Counted from the stretch's first letter, positions 5,766-13,033 are shown. The stretch: DNA of 16,233 nt from Thermoplasmatota archaeon (GCA_028289805.1 JANQNI010000346.1:1-16233), one strand, 5' to 3'. Made by a program: numbers and translations. The notes: generated by a model not told the origin, from the letters alone.

Positions 5766-7066
5766 GCGTGCCCCCCCGAGCGCATGCGGCCGATGAGCCC
5801 GAGCCGGGCGAGGGTCATGACGATGCTCTGGCCGGGAGGCCACTGTGCGGCGCCGTCGACGTAGTTGCGCAGGTCGGCCAGGACGGCGGCCTGGTCGGCG
5901 TTCAGCAGGGCGCCCGCCGCGCGCTCGGCGGTCTCGTTGCCGCCCTCCGGCTCGGGGAAGGCGGGCACCAGGAGCAGCACGGTGCCGTGGTGGGCCTTGA
6001 GGAAGGTCAGCGTCTTCTGGAGGGTGGGCTCGTAGACGTTGGGGGTGACGAGGATGGCGCTGGTGCGGCGCGGGAGGTGGGGGGCGCCGCCCTCGACCAG
6101 TTGCAGCAGGGGCGCCTCCTCGCCGGGCAGGGCACCGAGGATCATGCGGCGGACCTTCTGCAGGTGGACCGCACCCGATGCGGGGACCTTGAACTGGGCC
6201 TGCTGGCTCAGCAGCACGAGGCCGACGTGGGCGTGGGCGCCGACGAGGCCCTCCACCAGCACGGCGCCCAGTTCCAGGGTGCGCTCGAAGGCGTCGACCT
6301 TGCCAACCTCGGCGCCGAAGCTGCGGGTGTCGACGTAGACGAGGTAGCGGGCGGGCTCGTCGGGCAGGAACTCGTTGGTGATGGGCTTGCCCATGCGCGC
6401 CGTCGCCTTCCAGTTGACATCGCCCATGGAGTCGCCGGGCTGGTACTCGCGCAGGGCGTAGAACGTGTCCCCGGGTCCACGTCGGCCGGTGCGGGTGGGG
6501 ATGCCCTCGGGGCCGAGGGGCTTGGGGGCGAGCTTCATGCCGCGCTGCTCGGCGGTGACGGGGAGGACCGTGGCCTGGGTGCTGGTGGGCAGGTCGGCGG
6601 CGCGCTCGAAGAGGCCCAGCATGGAGGTGCGCACGACGCGGCAGGCACCCAGGTCCCAGTCGCCGCGGCGGCGGGCCTGCAGGACGTACGTGCCCTCCAG
6701 GAGCTGGTTCTTGCGGCCCTTGACGCGGGTGGTGACGATGCGGACGGGGGTCTGGGAGTGGTCCTTCAGGCCGATGCCCTCCGGGAACCGCTCCCGGATG
6801 GTGAGGTTGTAGGGCATGACGCAGAAGCCCATGCGGACGGTGACCGCCAGTTCGTCCTCGCGCAGCATGACGCCGGTGCCGACCTCGCGGCGGGCCCAGC
6901 GGGGCAACGGCAGCAGCACCTCGAACAGGGCCACCACGATCGTTCCGGTGAGCGGCAGGATGGCGGTGGCCGGCACCCAGCTCTCGCTGAGCACCGCGAA
7001 GGCGCCGGCGAGGCCGGTCAGCAGCAGGAAGTGCAGGACGCGCCGGGTGGCGACCAGACCGCTCAT
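5762..7066 (-). CDS. DUF58 domain protein
   Basis: This 434-residue protein has two N-terminal hydrophobic segments (about 10-26 and 33-52) followed by a cytoplasmic or surface-facing body. The DUF58 signature is clear around residues 199-232: GDTFYALREYQPGDSMGDVNWKATAR, with the conserved R-x-Y-x-x-GD and W-K-x-x-AR core. After it comes a von Willebrand A-like strand YLVYVDTRSF (241-250), which keeps the Asp of a MIDAS-like D-x-x-S pattern in degenerate form. DUF58 proteins are regularly encoded next to MoxR ATPases and are thought to be their partners in assembling or activating envelope complexes. It starts with ATG at 7064-7066, nine bases after the moxR stop, and ends in a four-base overlap with the next gene. 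Confidence 0.9.
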   Translation of the reverse strand: MSGLVATRRVLHFLLLTGLAGAFAVLSESWVPATAILPLTGTIVVALFEVLLPLPRWARREVGTGVMLREDELAVTVRMGFCVMPYNLTIRERFPEGIGLKDHSQTPVRIVTTRVKGRKNQLLEGTYVLQARRRGDWDLGACRVVRTSMLGLFERAADLPTSTQATVLPVTAEQRGMKLAPKPLGPEGIPTRTGRRGPGDTFYALREYQPGDSMGDVNWKATARMGKPITNEFLPDEPARYLVYVDTRSFGAEVGKVDAFERTLELGAVLVEGLVGAHAHVGLVLLSQQAQFKVPASGAVHLQKVRRMILGALPGEEAPLLQLVEGGAPHLPRRTSAILVTPNVYEPTLQKTLTFLKAHHGTVLLLVPAFPEPEGGNETAERAAGALLNADQAAVLADLRNYVDGAAQWPPGQSIVMTLARLGLIGRMRSGGHA

Positions 7067-7075
7067 CGTCCGGTC

Positions 7076-8053
7076 CTACTCCACGACCTGCGGGATGACC
7101 GGCGTGGGCACCGTCTGGAGGGCGCTGGCGATGACCTCCTCTGCGGTGGTGCCGCGGGCGGCGGCCTCGGGGCGCAGCACGATGCGGTGGGCGAGGGCGG
7201 CCTCGGCGATGTCCTTGACGTCGTCGTCGGTGGCGAAGGCACGCTGGTCGGCGAGGGCGGCGGCCTTGGCCAGCGCCATGAGGGCGATGGAGCCGCGGGG
7301 GGACGGGCCCACCTGGACGCGCTCGTCGCGCCGCGTGGCGTTGACCAGTTGCACGATGTACCGCTTCAGGTCCGGGTGGATGAAGACGGAACGCACCGCC
7401 TTTTGGACCTCGACGAGCTTGGCCGGCGTGGTGACCGACTTGACCCTCGGCTCGGCGCCGTCCCAACTCTCGATGCGCTCCAGCACCTCCACCTCCTCCC
7501 CCTCCGAGGGGTAGCCCATGCTGATGCGCAGCAGGAACCGGTCCAGTTCGGCCTCGGGCAGGGCGTAGACGCCCTCCGACTCGATGGGGTTCTGCGTGGC
7601 GTAGACGAAAAACGGCTTGGGCAGGGCATGGGTGGTTCCCTCCAGGGTCACCTGCTTCTCCTGCATCGCCTCCAGCAGGGCGCTCTGGGTCTTGGGCGGC
7701 GCGCGGTTCAGCTCGTCGGCCAGGACAATCTGCGCGAAGACGGGACCCTTGCGCAACTCGAAGACCTGCTCCTTCATGTTGTAGATGTAGGAGCCGCTGA
7801 TGTCCGCCGGCAGCAGGTCGGGGGTGAACTGGATGCGGTGGAAGTCCAGGCCCGTCACGCGGGCGAGCGTCTTGACGAGCATCGTCTTGGCCAGCCCCGG
7901 CACGTCCTCGAACAGGCAGTGGCCGCCCCCCAGCATCCCGTACACGGCGTGCCGGATGGAGCGCTCCTTGCCGACGATGACCTTGCTGGTCTCCTCGATG
8001 ATCTTCTGGGCCACCAGGCCCGCGTTCCTGCGTTGTGCTTGGCTTACGCTCAT
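7076..8053 (-). CDS. MoxR-family AAA+ ATPase
   Basis: This 325-residue ATPase has all landmarks of the MoxR family. The Walker A region is EDVPGLAKTMLVKTLA (49-64, with Lys56 and Thr57); the stretch FHRIQFTPDLLPADISGS (71-88) is the typical MoxR insert; Walker B is IVLADELNRAPPKTQSALLEAMQE (109-132, Asp113 and Glu114); sensor 1 is YATQNPIE (151-158, Asn155); and DRFLLRISMGYPS (171-183) contains the arginine-finger region. MoxR proteins act as chaperone-like ATPases that work with DUF58 or VWA proteins. ATG at 8051-8053 overlaps the stop of the preceding gene as ATGA. The neighbour downstream is DUF58, nine bases away. Family assignment is very secure; substrate is unknown. Confidence 0.95.
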   Translation of the reverse strand: MSVSQAQRRNAGLVAQKIIEETSKVIVGKERSIRHAVYGMLGGGHCLFEDVPGLAKTMLVKTLARVTGLDFHRIQFTPDLLPADISGSYIYNMKEQVFELRKGPVFAQIVLADELNRAPPKTQSALLEAMQEKQVTLEGTTHALPKPFFVYATQNPIESEGVYALPEAELDRFLLRISMGYPSEGEEVEVLERIESWDGAEPRVKSVTTPAKLVEVQKAVRSVFIHPDLKRYIVQLVNATRRDERVQVGPSPRGSIALMALAKAAALADQRAFATDDDVKDIAEAALAHRIVLRPEAAARGTTAEEVIASALQTVPTPVIPQVVE

Positions 8054-8559
8054 GTTCGCATCTCCCGCACGGCGTGCGTGACAGTGTCGAGGTAGAGGCG
8101 CCGCCGGCCGTACCGGAGCGACGCGATGAAGGCGAGCCACGGCCAGAACAGGGGGCCGGGCCCGGAGTAGCGGGTCAGGGCGTGGAGGACGACGGCGCGG
8201 CGCATGCGGCCGTCGAGGAAGGCGCGGCTGACGGGACCCGGCGCCCGCGCCAGGAGGCGCTGGTGGGCGGCCTCGGGCGGGACCTGGTGGTCGACCATCT
8301 CCGCGCGAATCATGGCCGCGAGCGCACGGCCGGCGGGCGACTCGGGGTCGGGCTTGCCGCGGCGCTTCTTCTTCGTGGGGGGACGCGGCGCGCGCAGGGG
8401 GGCGTTCTCCTCCAGCCAGTAGGCGACCTTGCCCTGCACGCCGGCCTGGATGGGCTTGTAGCGCACCTCGCCCACCTCGTCCACGGCGACCTTCTTCCAC
8501 ACCGCCGACACCAGGACGGCGGTGGCGCCCAGGAACAACAGCGCGGCGACCCAGCCCAT
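8050..8559 (-). CDS. Small membrane-anchored protein of the MoxR operon
   Basis: This 169-residue protein has one N-terminal membrane helix (GWVAALLFLGATAVLVSAVW, residues 2-21) and then a mostly hydrophilic, basic region with a lysine/arginine cluster PPTKKKRRGKPDP around residues 64-76. The second half contains predicted helices rich in Ala and Arg (AGRALAAMIRAEMVDHQV, AAHQRLLARA) and a hydrophobic WPWLAFIASLRYG patch near residues 143-155. I do not recognise the family. It overlaps its upstream neighbour at 8559 and its downstream neighbour moxR at 8050-8053, so it is translated in step with both and is very likely part of the same membrane complex. A similar small helix-anchored protein is common between the transglutaminase/DUF4129 and MoxR genes in related operons, which is only a positional argument. 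Confidence 0.72.
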   Translation of the reverse strand: MGWVAALLFLGATAVLVSAVWKKVAVDEVGEVRYKPIQAGVQGKVAYWLEENAPLRAPRPPTKKKRRGKPDPESPAGRALAAMIRAEMVDHQVPPEAAHQRLLARAPGPVSRAFLDGRMRRAVVLHALTRYSGPGPLFWPWLAFIASLRYGRRRLYLDTVTHAVREMRT

Positions 8560-10022
8560 CAGGACCCCTCCGGCGCCTCGGCGGGCGGGGCGGCAAACGG
8601 TCGTCCGGGCCGGATGGCGCCGTCGCGGATGCCCTCGGCGAACGCCACGGCGCGGCGGCGCAGCGCCTCGTCCAGTTCCTCGTCGCCCAGGCGCGTGTGC
8701 GTGTACGCCTCCAGCAGCGGCTCCGTCTCGTCCCACGGCAGGTCCAACTCGTACGTGACGCGCTGGCCGTGCTCCCGCGGCGTCTCGTGGGGGTACTTGC
8801 CCACCCCGCGCACGGTGGCCCAGCTCAGGTAGCTGCGGTACGCGGCCACCACCTGGTCGTCGCTGCGCAGGTCCGTGCGGGCCAGCAGGGACAGGAGGGT
8901 GCCCCGGTCCTCCACGGCGACCTCCTCCGGCGCACCGCCGGCCAGGGCCACCATCTGGTTGCGACGGGTGCGCACCGCCAGCACGAGGATGACCACGGCG
9001 GCGGCCATCCCGAGCAGGACCAGGAGCATCACGGGGCTGACCTGGGGCGCCGACAGGGTCGGCAGGCCCCCGCCGCCGCTGCCGCCGCCCGAGCGGCCGC
9101 CCCCGCCACCGAGGCGGCTGTCCCCGCCCCCGCCGGTTCCAGGATCGCCGCCGCCCGGGTCCCCACCACCGGGGTCGGAGCCGCCGGGGTCGCCCCCGTC
9201 CCCGCCCTCCCCGTCGTCCGGGTCCGAGCCCCCGTCCCCGTCGCCGTCGGCGTCGTCGGGGTCGGGAAGCTCGTCCGGCGGCTCGAAGCGGCGGTCGCAG
9301 AAGTCGTCGGCCACCAGCCAACCCACCAGGGCCAGGACGGCGATGTAGAGGAAGACGAAGCCAGCGCCCGAGGCAAGGCCGAAGAACCGGCCGCCCTGGC
9401 GCTTCTTGACGACGGCGTAGCCGACGAGGCCCAGCCCCGGCAACAGGAACGCGAAGAAGGCGCCGCGCAGGCTGTGGGCGATGTCCCGGCACGCCTGCAG
9501 GTCGAAGACGTCCAGGGCGCAGATCTTCGTCACCAGCCACCACGCAAACAACAGCGTGGCGGCGACGAGCGTGAAGACCAGCGCCGTGATGGCCCACCCG
9601 TTCATGACGCGCGTCTGGCGGCTCTGGCGCCACCACACGGACAGCACCCACAACGCCAGCGACACGACCGTGAACGTCATGGCGGAGCCACCGACCCACG
9701 ACTTGGCCGTCGTGCAGGGGTTGCTGCGCTCGCCCGGCGTACCGCCGTCGCCCGTCCCCTCGCTGCCGCCGGGGTCGGGGTCGCCCTGCCGGCCCCCGTC
9801 GACGGGGCCGGTGCCGCCACCCACGTCGCCGCCGTCGTCCCCCGGCCCCTGACCCACGACGGGCTCCACGACCAGGAGGTTCAACAGCGCCAGGCTGGAG
9901 AGGGCCGCCACGACCACCGCGACGGCGCCCACGAGGATGCGCAACCGACTCGGGCCGTCGAGGGGCGGACGGACGGCAATCCATCCTCCCCCACCCGAAG
10001 CCGGTGGCCCACCCTCGACCAT
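8559..10022 (-). CDS. Multi-pass membrane protein with C-terminal DUF4129 domain
   Basis: This 487-residue protein is the first gene of the operon. Hydrophobic segments lie at about residues 29-53, 113-131, 141-165, 186-206, 214-237 and 330-351. Two long low-complexity stretches separate them: a Gly/Asp-rich loop at 57-100 and an Asp/Gly linker at 252-319, including tandem DPGGG units. The last part, about 388-465, is a DUF4129 domain with AYRSYLSWATVRGVGKYPHETPREHG and EAYTHTRLGDEELDEALRR; this domain usually forms the cytosolic tail of TgpA-type transglutaminases. Here no transglutaminase core precedes it. The ATG at 10020-10022 lies 25 bases after a TTTCAAA box, so this is the operon promoter. 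The family is clear for the tail only; the linker may span the outside surface. Confidence 0.85.
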   Translation of the reverse strand: MVEGGPPASGGGGWIAVRPPLDGPSRLRILVGAVAVVVAALSSLALLNLLVVEPVVGQGPGDDGGDVGGGTGPVDGGRQGDPDPGGSEGTGDGGTPGERSNPCTTAKSWVGGSAMTFTVVSLALWVLSVWWRQSRQTRVMNGWAITALVFTLVAATLLFAWWLVTKICALDVFDLQACRDIAHSLRGAFFAFLLPGLGLVGYAVVKKRQGGRFFGLASGAGFVFLYIAVLALVGWLVADDFCDRRFEPPDELPDPDDADGDGDGGSDPDDGEGGDGGDPGGSDPGGGDPGGGDPGTGGGGDSRLGGGGGRSGGGSGGGGLPTLSAPQVSPVMLLVLLGMAAAVVILVLAVRTRRNQMVALAGGAPEEVAVEDRGTLLSLLARTDLRSDDQVVAAYRSYLSWATVRGVGKYPHETPREHGQRVTYELDLPWDETEPLLEAYTHTRLGDEELDEALRRRAVAFAEGIRDGAIRPGRPFAAPPAEAPEGS

Positions 10023-10047
10023 AACGGCGCTACGAGGTGCCGCGGCC

Positions 10048-10054
10048 TTTGAAA
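10048..10054 (-). promoter_or_regulatory. Promoter of the MoxR/DUF58 operon
   Basis: TTTCAAA on the minus strand ends 25 bases before the ATG at 10022. It is the best TATA-like match in the window outside the AT-rich gene. As the next four genes have gaps of nine bases or fewer, it probably drives the complete five-gene operon. Confidence 0.6.
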
Positions 10055-10096
10055 CCCTTGTTGGTACCTCGCTTGAACGTTCCAGCGCATCGCCCG

Positions 10097-10105
10097 CAAA
10101 ACATA
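10097..10105 (+). promoter_or_regulatory. TATA-like box of the zinc-ribbon/DUF4190 gene
   Basis: CAAAACATA ends 25 bases before the GTG at 10131. It lies in the same 108-base divergent intergenic region as the MoxR operon promoter but, unlike the box at 335-340, is a separate element. Confidence 0.5.
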
Positions 10106-10130
10106 GGACCCCGCCGCCGCCTCGACGGCC

Positions 10131-10613
10131 GTGGTCCAGGTCGTCTGCCCCCGCTGCACGTCCGCCTTCCAGGCCCAACCCGGCACCGACGCCGACTGCC
10201 CCGCCTGTGGTTTCTCCGGCGGCCGCGTCCCCGGCGACCCGGACACCCACGTCTACGCGGCCGGCACGGGCAGCTACACGTTCCAGAGCCAGGGCTTCGC
10301 CGCCCCCGGCGCCGAACTGGAGAAGGCCAAGGTGGACGCGGAGAAGAAGGCGCAGGAGAAGGCCGGGAAGCGGGAGACCAGCGGCCTCGCCGTCGCCAGC
10401 CTCGTCGTCGGCCTCCTGGTCTTCATCCCCATCGCCGGCATCGTCGCCTTCGCCCTCGGCATCGGCGGCATCGCGCAGACCGGCAAGGACAAGCTCAAGG
10501 GCCGCGCCATGGCCGTCACCGGCATGGTGGTCGGGGGGCTGGCGCAGGTGGTGTGGTTCGCCGTCATCATCGGCGGATTCGCCATCCTGGGGCGGTTGGT
10601 GCAGGGGGGCTGA
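10131..10613 (+). CDS. Zinc-ribbon and DUF4190-type membrane protein
   Basis: This 160-residue protein begins with a zinc ribbon, two CxxC knuckles at Cys6/Cys9 (CPRC) and Cys23/Cys26 (CPAC). A flexible region follows, then a charged helix ELEKAKVDAEKKAQEKAGKRET (62-83). The last half has two membrane segments, about 87-115 and 127-156, with the G-L-A-V-A-S-L-V-x-G and G-x-A-x-x-G pattern of DUF4190 proteins. The zinc ribbon should face the cytoplasm and may recruit a partner to the membrane. Function is unknown. The GTG at 10131 lies 25 bases after a TATA-like box. It diverges from the MoxR/DUF58 operon and is followed after 44 bases by a lipoprotein gene that has no visible promoter of its own, so those two may be co-transcribed. 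Confidence 0.82.
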   Translation: MVQVVCPRCTSAFQAQPGTDADCPACGFSGGRVPGDPDTHVYAAGTGSYTFQSQGFAAPGAELEKAKVDAEKKAQEKAGKRETSGLAVASLVVGLLVFIPIAGIVAFALGIGGIAQTGKDKLKGRAMAVTGMVVGGLAQVVWFAVIIGGFAILGRLVQGG

Positions 10614-10657
10614 GGGGTAGTGCCAGGGGTGTCGACCGTGCTGCGGAGACGACGCGC

Positions 10658-11014
10658 ATGAGGCCCCCCGTCTTCGCCGCCCTGCTGCTGGTCGCCAGCA
10701 TCTCGGGGTGCGTGGACACCGCCCGCAGCTTCACCGTGGAGAACCGGTCGGGCGACCCCATCCAGCTCACCGCCACGATGGTGGAGGCAGACGGGGGCAA
10801 GGTCGTGGTCGACGAGACCGTGGCCATCGAGCAGGCTGCCTCGGCCTCCTTCGAGTTCGGACCCATCCGTTCCGGCGACTACCTGCTGACCATCGAGGCG
10901 GACAACGGCCTCCACACGACGTGGACCCTGGAGTGGCACGGCAGGACGGGACCCACGAGCATCGAGTTCACGGTCCACTCCGACCGGATCGAGGGCCGAA
11001 TCACGGTCGTGTGA
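10658..11014 (+). CDS. Small lipoprotein of unknown function
   Basis: This 118-residue protein starts with MRPPVFAALLLVASISGC, a lipoprotein signal peptide with the lipobox SISGC and modified Cys18. The mature part of 100 residues looks like a single beta-sandwich: alternating hydrophobic strands such as SFTVENRS, IQLTATMVE, KVVVDETVAI, YLLTIEAD, TWTLEWHG, SIEFTVHS and RIEGRITVV. This resembles small immunoglobulin-like or carbohydrate-binding sandwich domains, but I cannot name one. It follows the zinc-ribbon/DUF4190 gene by 44 bases with no TATA-like box between. Its TGA at 11012-11014 overlaps by two bases the first copy of a 45-bp direct repeat. Confidence 0.75.
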   Translation: MRPPVFAALLLVASISGCVDTARSFTVENRSGDPIQLTATMVEADGGKVVVDETVAIEQAASASFEFGPIRSGDYLLTIEADNGLHTTWTLEWHGRTGPTSIEFTVHSDRIEGRITVV

Positions 11015-11057
11015 CCTACGGCCCCTGAACGACCCGCTCGCTGCGCTCGACGGGTCG
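11013..11057. repeat. 45-bp direct repeat, copy 1
   Basis: The element begins GACCTACGGCCCCTGAACGA and ends CGACGGGTCG. It is identical over 45 bases to 11181-11225. It contains an internal inverted repeat with GACCCG at 11031-11036 and CGGGTC at 11051-11056. It begins inside the stop codon of the lipoprotein gene. Confidence 0.9.
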
Positions 11058-11228
11058 CTCCCGACCCACCCCGCCTCCGGCGGGCTGGGCGGGCGCTCGC
11101 TACGCTCGCTGAGCGACCGTTCCGCTTCGCTCCACCGGTCGCTCCGCATCCGGCACGCCTTCGGCGCACCGGAGCGACGGGACCTACGGCCCCTGAACGA
11201 CCCGCTCGCTGCGCTCGACGGGTCGTTC
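11027..11228. repeat. Array of GC-rich hairpins between convergent genes
   Basis: About 200 bases are made almost entirely of successive inverted repeats. Arms seen: GAACGACCCG 11027-11036 with CGGGTCGCTC 11051-11060 (one mismatch); CCCGCC 11070-11075 with GGCGGG 11079-11084; CGCTC 11094-11098 with GAGCG 11111-11115; GAGCGACCG 11111-11119 with CGGTCGCTC 11136-11144; CGCTCCG 11140-11146 with CGGAGCG 11170-11176; GAACGACCCG 11195-11204 with CGGGTCGTTC 11219-11228. Loops often hold GCTTCGCTC or GCTGCGCTC. Several arms overlap, so alternative structures compete. It lies between the stops of a plus gene and a minus gene and could terminate or protect both transcripts. Confidence 0.85.
11181..11225. 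repeat. 45-bp direct repeat, copy 2 (inside sulfurtransferase C-terminus)
   Basis: This is the exact second copy of the element at 11013-11057. Its flanks improve the hairpin to ten perfect base pairs (11195-11204 with 11219-11228). On the minus strand it encodes the last residues and the TAG stop of the sulfurtransferase. Confidence 0.9.
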
Positions 11229-12074
11229 CGCATCCTCCCGGCACCATTCGCTCCAGCTGCCGGGGTAGAGCGCGGCCGTGCCCATGCCGGCGACCTCCAT
11301 CGCCAGGACGTCGTGGGCGGCGGTGACGCCGCTGCCGCAGTAGACCGCCACGCGGCCGACCTCCTGGAGTCCCAGGGCGTCCTCGTAGCGCACGCGCAGT
11401 TCGTCGGGGCTCAGGAACCGGTCGTCGGGGCCGAGGTTGCCGGCGTAGGGGAGGTTGAGGGCGCCGGGGACGTGGCCGGCGACGGGGTCGATGGGTTCCT
11501 GTTCGCCGCGGAAGCGCTCGGCGTTGCGGGCGTCGATGAGTTGGAGCGCCTCGCGGCGGCGGCCCAGGTCGGCCTGGATGCGCGTGGCGTCGACGGTGGG
11601 CATGTGGCCGGGTGCGCCGTCGAAGGTGCCCGGTTCCGGCATGGGCGGGGCCTGGTCCATGGGGAGGTCCAGGGCGTTCCACCGGCGCAGGCCGCCGTCG
11701 AGGACGGCGACGTGGGGGTGGCCGTGGTAGCGCAGCAGCCACCACAGGCGTCCGGCCCAGGCGCCGCCCGCGTCGTCGTAGCACACCACCTGCGTGTCCG
11801 CCGAGACGCCGCAGGCGCGCAGCCAGGCGGTGAACCGCGCGGGGTCGGGCAGGGGGTGGCGGCCGCGCGCGCCGTCGCCGACGGGGTCGCTGAGGTCCCG
11901 GTCGACGTGGGCGTGGACGGCGCCGGGGACGTGTCCGGCGGCGTGGGCGCGGGGCCCGGCCTCGGGGTCGGTCAGCGCGTGGCGGCAGTCGAAGACGGCC
12001 CAGCCGGCGCCGACGTCGTCGAGGTTCTCGAACAGCGTCTCGCAGGACACGAGGGGAGCGTGGTACGCGCGCAC
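11184..12074 (-). CDS. Two-domain sulfurtransferase (thiosulfate or 3-mercaptopyruvate type)
   Basis: This 296-residue protein has two rhodanese domains, about residues 8-140 and 160-282. The N-terminal one is the usual inactive copy (VFDCRH, AAGHVPGAVHAH, VVCYDDAGGAWAGRLWWLLRYHGH, VAVLDGGLRRW). The C-terminal one is the active copy, with LIDARNAERFRG, GHVPGALNLPY and the active-site loop YCGSGVTAAH, in which Cys246 would carry the persulfide. The CGSGVT loop is typical of this two-domain class and transfers sulfur to thiophilic acceptors such as cyanide. I chose GTG at 12074 because it is 23 bases from a TTTCAA/TTGAAA element; GTG at 12083 is an alternative. The last 12 residues or so (RPVERSERVVQGP) lie beyond the usual family end and are encoded by the 45-bp repeat. 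Confidence 0.88.
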   Translation of the reverse strand: MRAYHAPLVSCETLFENLDDVGAGWAVFDCRHALTDPEAGPRAHAAGHVPGAVHAHVDRDLSDPVGDGARGRHPLPDPARFTAWLRACGVSADTQVVCYDDAGGAWAGRLWWLLRYHGHPHVAVLDGGLRRWNALDLPMDQAPPMPEPGTFDGAPGHMPTVDATRIQADLGRRREALQLIDARNAERFRGEQEPIDPVAGHVPGALNLPYAGNLGPDDRFLSPDELRVRYEDALGLQEVGRVAVYCGSGVTAAHDVLAMEVAGMGTAALYPGSWSEWCREDAERPVERSERVVQGP

Positions 12075-12097
12075 GAGGCCCACAGCGGGGGCGGTGC

Positions 12098-12103
12098 TTT
12101 CAA
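12098..12103 (-). promoter_or_regulatory. TATA-like box of the sulfurtransferase gene
   Basis: TTGAAA on the minus strand ends 23 bases before the GTG at 12074. This spacing matches the other leaderless starts and favours 12074 over the in-frame GTG at 12083. Confidence 0.5.
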
Positions 12104-12142
12104 GGATGTGGAGGGAGGAGCGGAGAAAGTACGGCGCGGAGC

Positions 12143-12940
12143 CTACGGCCGGTTGACGTTGACCTGGCCGCTGATGCCGAGCGGGTCCTGGCCCGTCTGT
12201 GCCAGCGTGGACTGGAGCGTGTAGTCGCAGTTCGTCGGCATCGTGAACACGAACGCCTGGCTCTGGCCGTTGGCGCCGACGGCGATCTCGGGCACCGTCA
12301 CGTCGTCGCTGCACGTGAAGACGGCCGTGTAGTCCACGGGGCCTTGGTTGTCGAAGACCAGCGCGTCGCCCACCACGAGGCCGGCCTGGGAGACGTCGAC
12401 GGCCGGGGGCGGGCCCGCCGTGACGTTCACCGTCGTGGTGTCGCCCGTCGGTTGCGCCTCCGTCACCTCGATGGAGCCCAGGTCGGTCCAGACGTTCTCG
12501 CCCTCGATGAGCATGTACCCCTGCAGGTACACGGTGCCGACCTCGTCCCAGGTCAGGCTGCCCTCGAAGGAGCCGGGGAGGTTCTGGTGCTGCTCGCGCG
12601 CCACCTCGACGCCCCAGTCGTCCGGGCCCGTGGCGTTGGTGGGCCGCGCGCTGTCGGTGGAGGCGACGATGCGGCTGTCCATGGAGTGCACCGGCGCCGC
12701 GCCCATGCCGCGGGTGCCGTTGTCGAGGCGCCACGTGAACGCCACGGTGCTGTAGGCGCCCATGGAGTCCGGGAGGTCCTCCACGACGACGCTGGGCTCG
12801 ACGTGCGGGGCGCAGGCGCCCGTCGCCGCGTCGTAGATGCCGTCGCATTCGGCCGCGGGGTCGACCGTCTCGCCGCCGTCGTCCGAGCAGCCCGCCAGGA
12901 CGGTGCTGACGAGCAGGAGGGCGATCCAGGGAGTACGCAT
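12143..12940 (-). CDS. Lipoprotein of unknown function
   Basis: This 265-residue protein begins MRTPWIALLLVSTVLAGC, a lipoprotein signal with lipobox VLAGC and Cys18, followed by an acidic Asp/Gly linker (SDDGGETVDPAAE). The mature part contains two cysteines early (ECDGIYDAATGACAP), which could form a small disulfide loop, and two later (FTCSDD, TNCDYT). Sequence such as AYSTVAFTWRLDNGT, VYLQGYMLIEGENVWTDL, TTVNVTAGPPPAVDV and LVFDNQGPVDYTAVFTCS suggests two or three beta-sandwich domains, the last resembling cupredoxin-like or Ig-like strands, but I see no metal ligand set. The ATG at 12940 is fixed by the signal peptide. It is followed by the sulfurtransferase gene, which has its own promoter in the gap between them. 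Anchored to the outer face of the membrane. Confidence 0.75.
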   Translation of the reverse strand: MRTPWIALLLVSTVLAGCSDDGGETVDPAAECDGIYDAATGACAPHVEPSVVVEDLPDSMGAYSTVAFTWRLDNGTRGMGAAPVHSMDSRIVASTDSARPTNATGPDDWGVEVAREQHQNLPGSFEGSLTWDEVGTVYLQGYMLIEGENVWTDLGSIEVTEAQPTGDTTTVNVTAGPPPAVDVSQAGLVVGDALVFDNQGPVDYTAVFTCSDDVTVPEIAVGANGQSQAFVFTMPTNCDYTLQSTLAQTGQDPLGISGQVNVNRP

Positions 12941-13033
12941 GGCATCCGGGGTGTTTTCAAGACTGATAGGGTTTCTGCTTGACGGACACGGGGCCACGCG
13001 GCGGCCAAGACGACCCCCGCGGGGCCGGAGGTG

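Noticed and set aside
4884..7466. An 860-codon frame that would fuse the last operon gene to upstream sequence
   Set aside because: Only the part after the GTG at 5765 has membrane-protein composition; the rest is an Arg/Pro/His-rich shadow of DUF58 and MoxR in another frame.
5768..8095. A 775-codon open frame on the plus strand across DUF58 and MoxR
   Set aside because: It is antisense to two securely identified genes and contains no recognisable motif.
8050..9984. A long frame extending the 169-residue protein upstream
   Set aside because: The extension is a shadow of the DUF4129 gene. The ATG at 8559 overlaps its stop and begins a proper membrane helix.
11013..11228. CRISPR array
   Set aside because: There are only two direct copies, their spacing is 123 bases and the interval is filled by inverted repeats rather than unique spacers; no cas gene is present.
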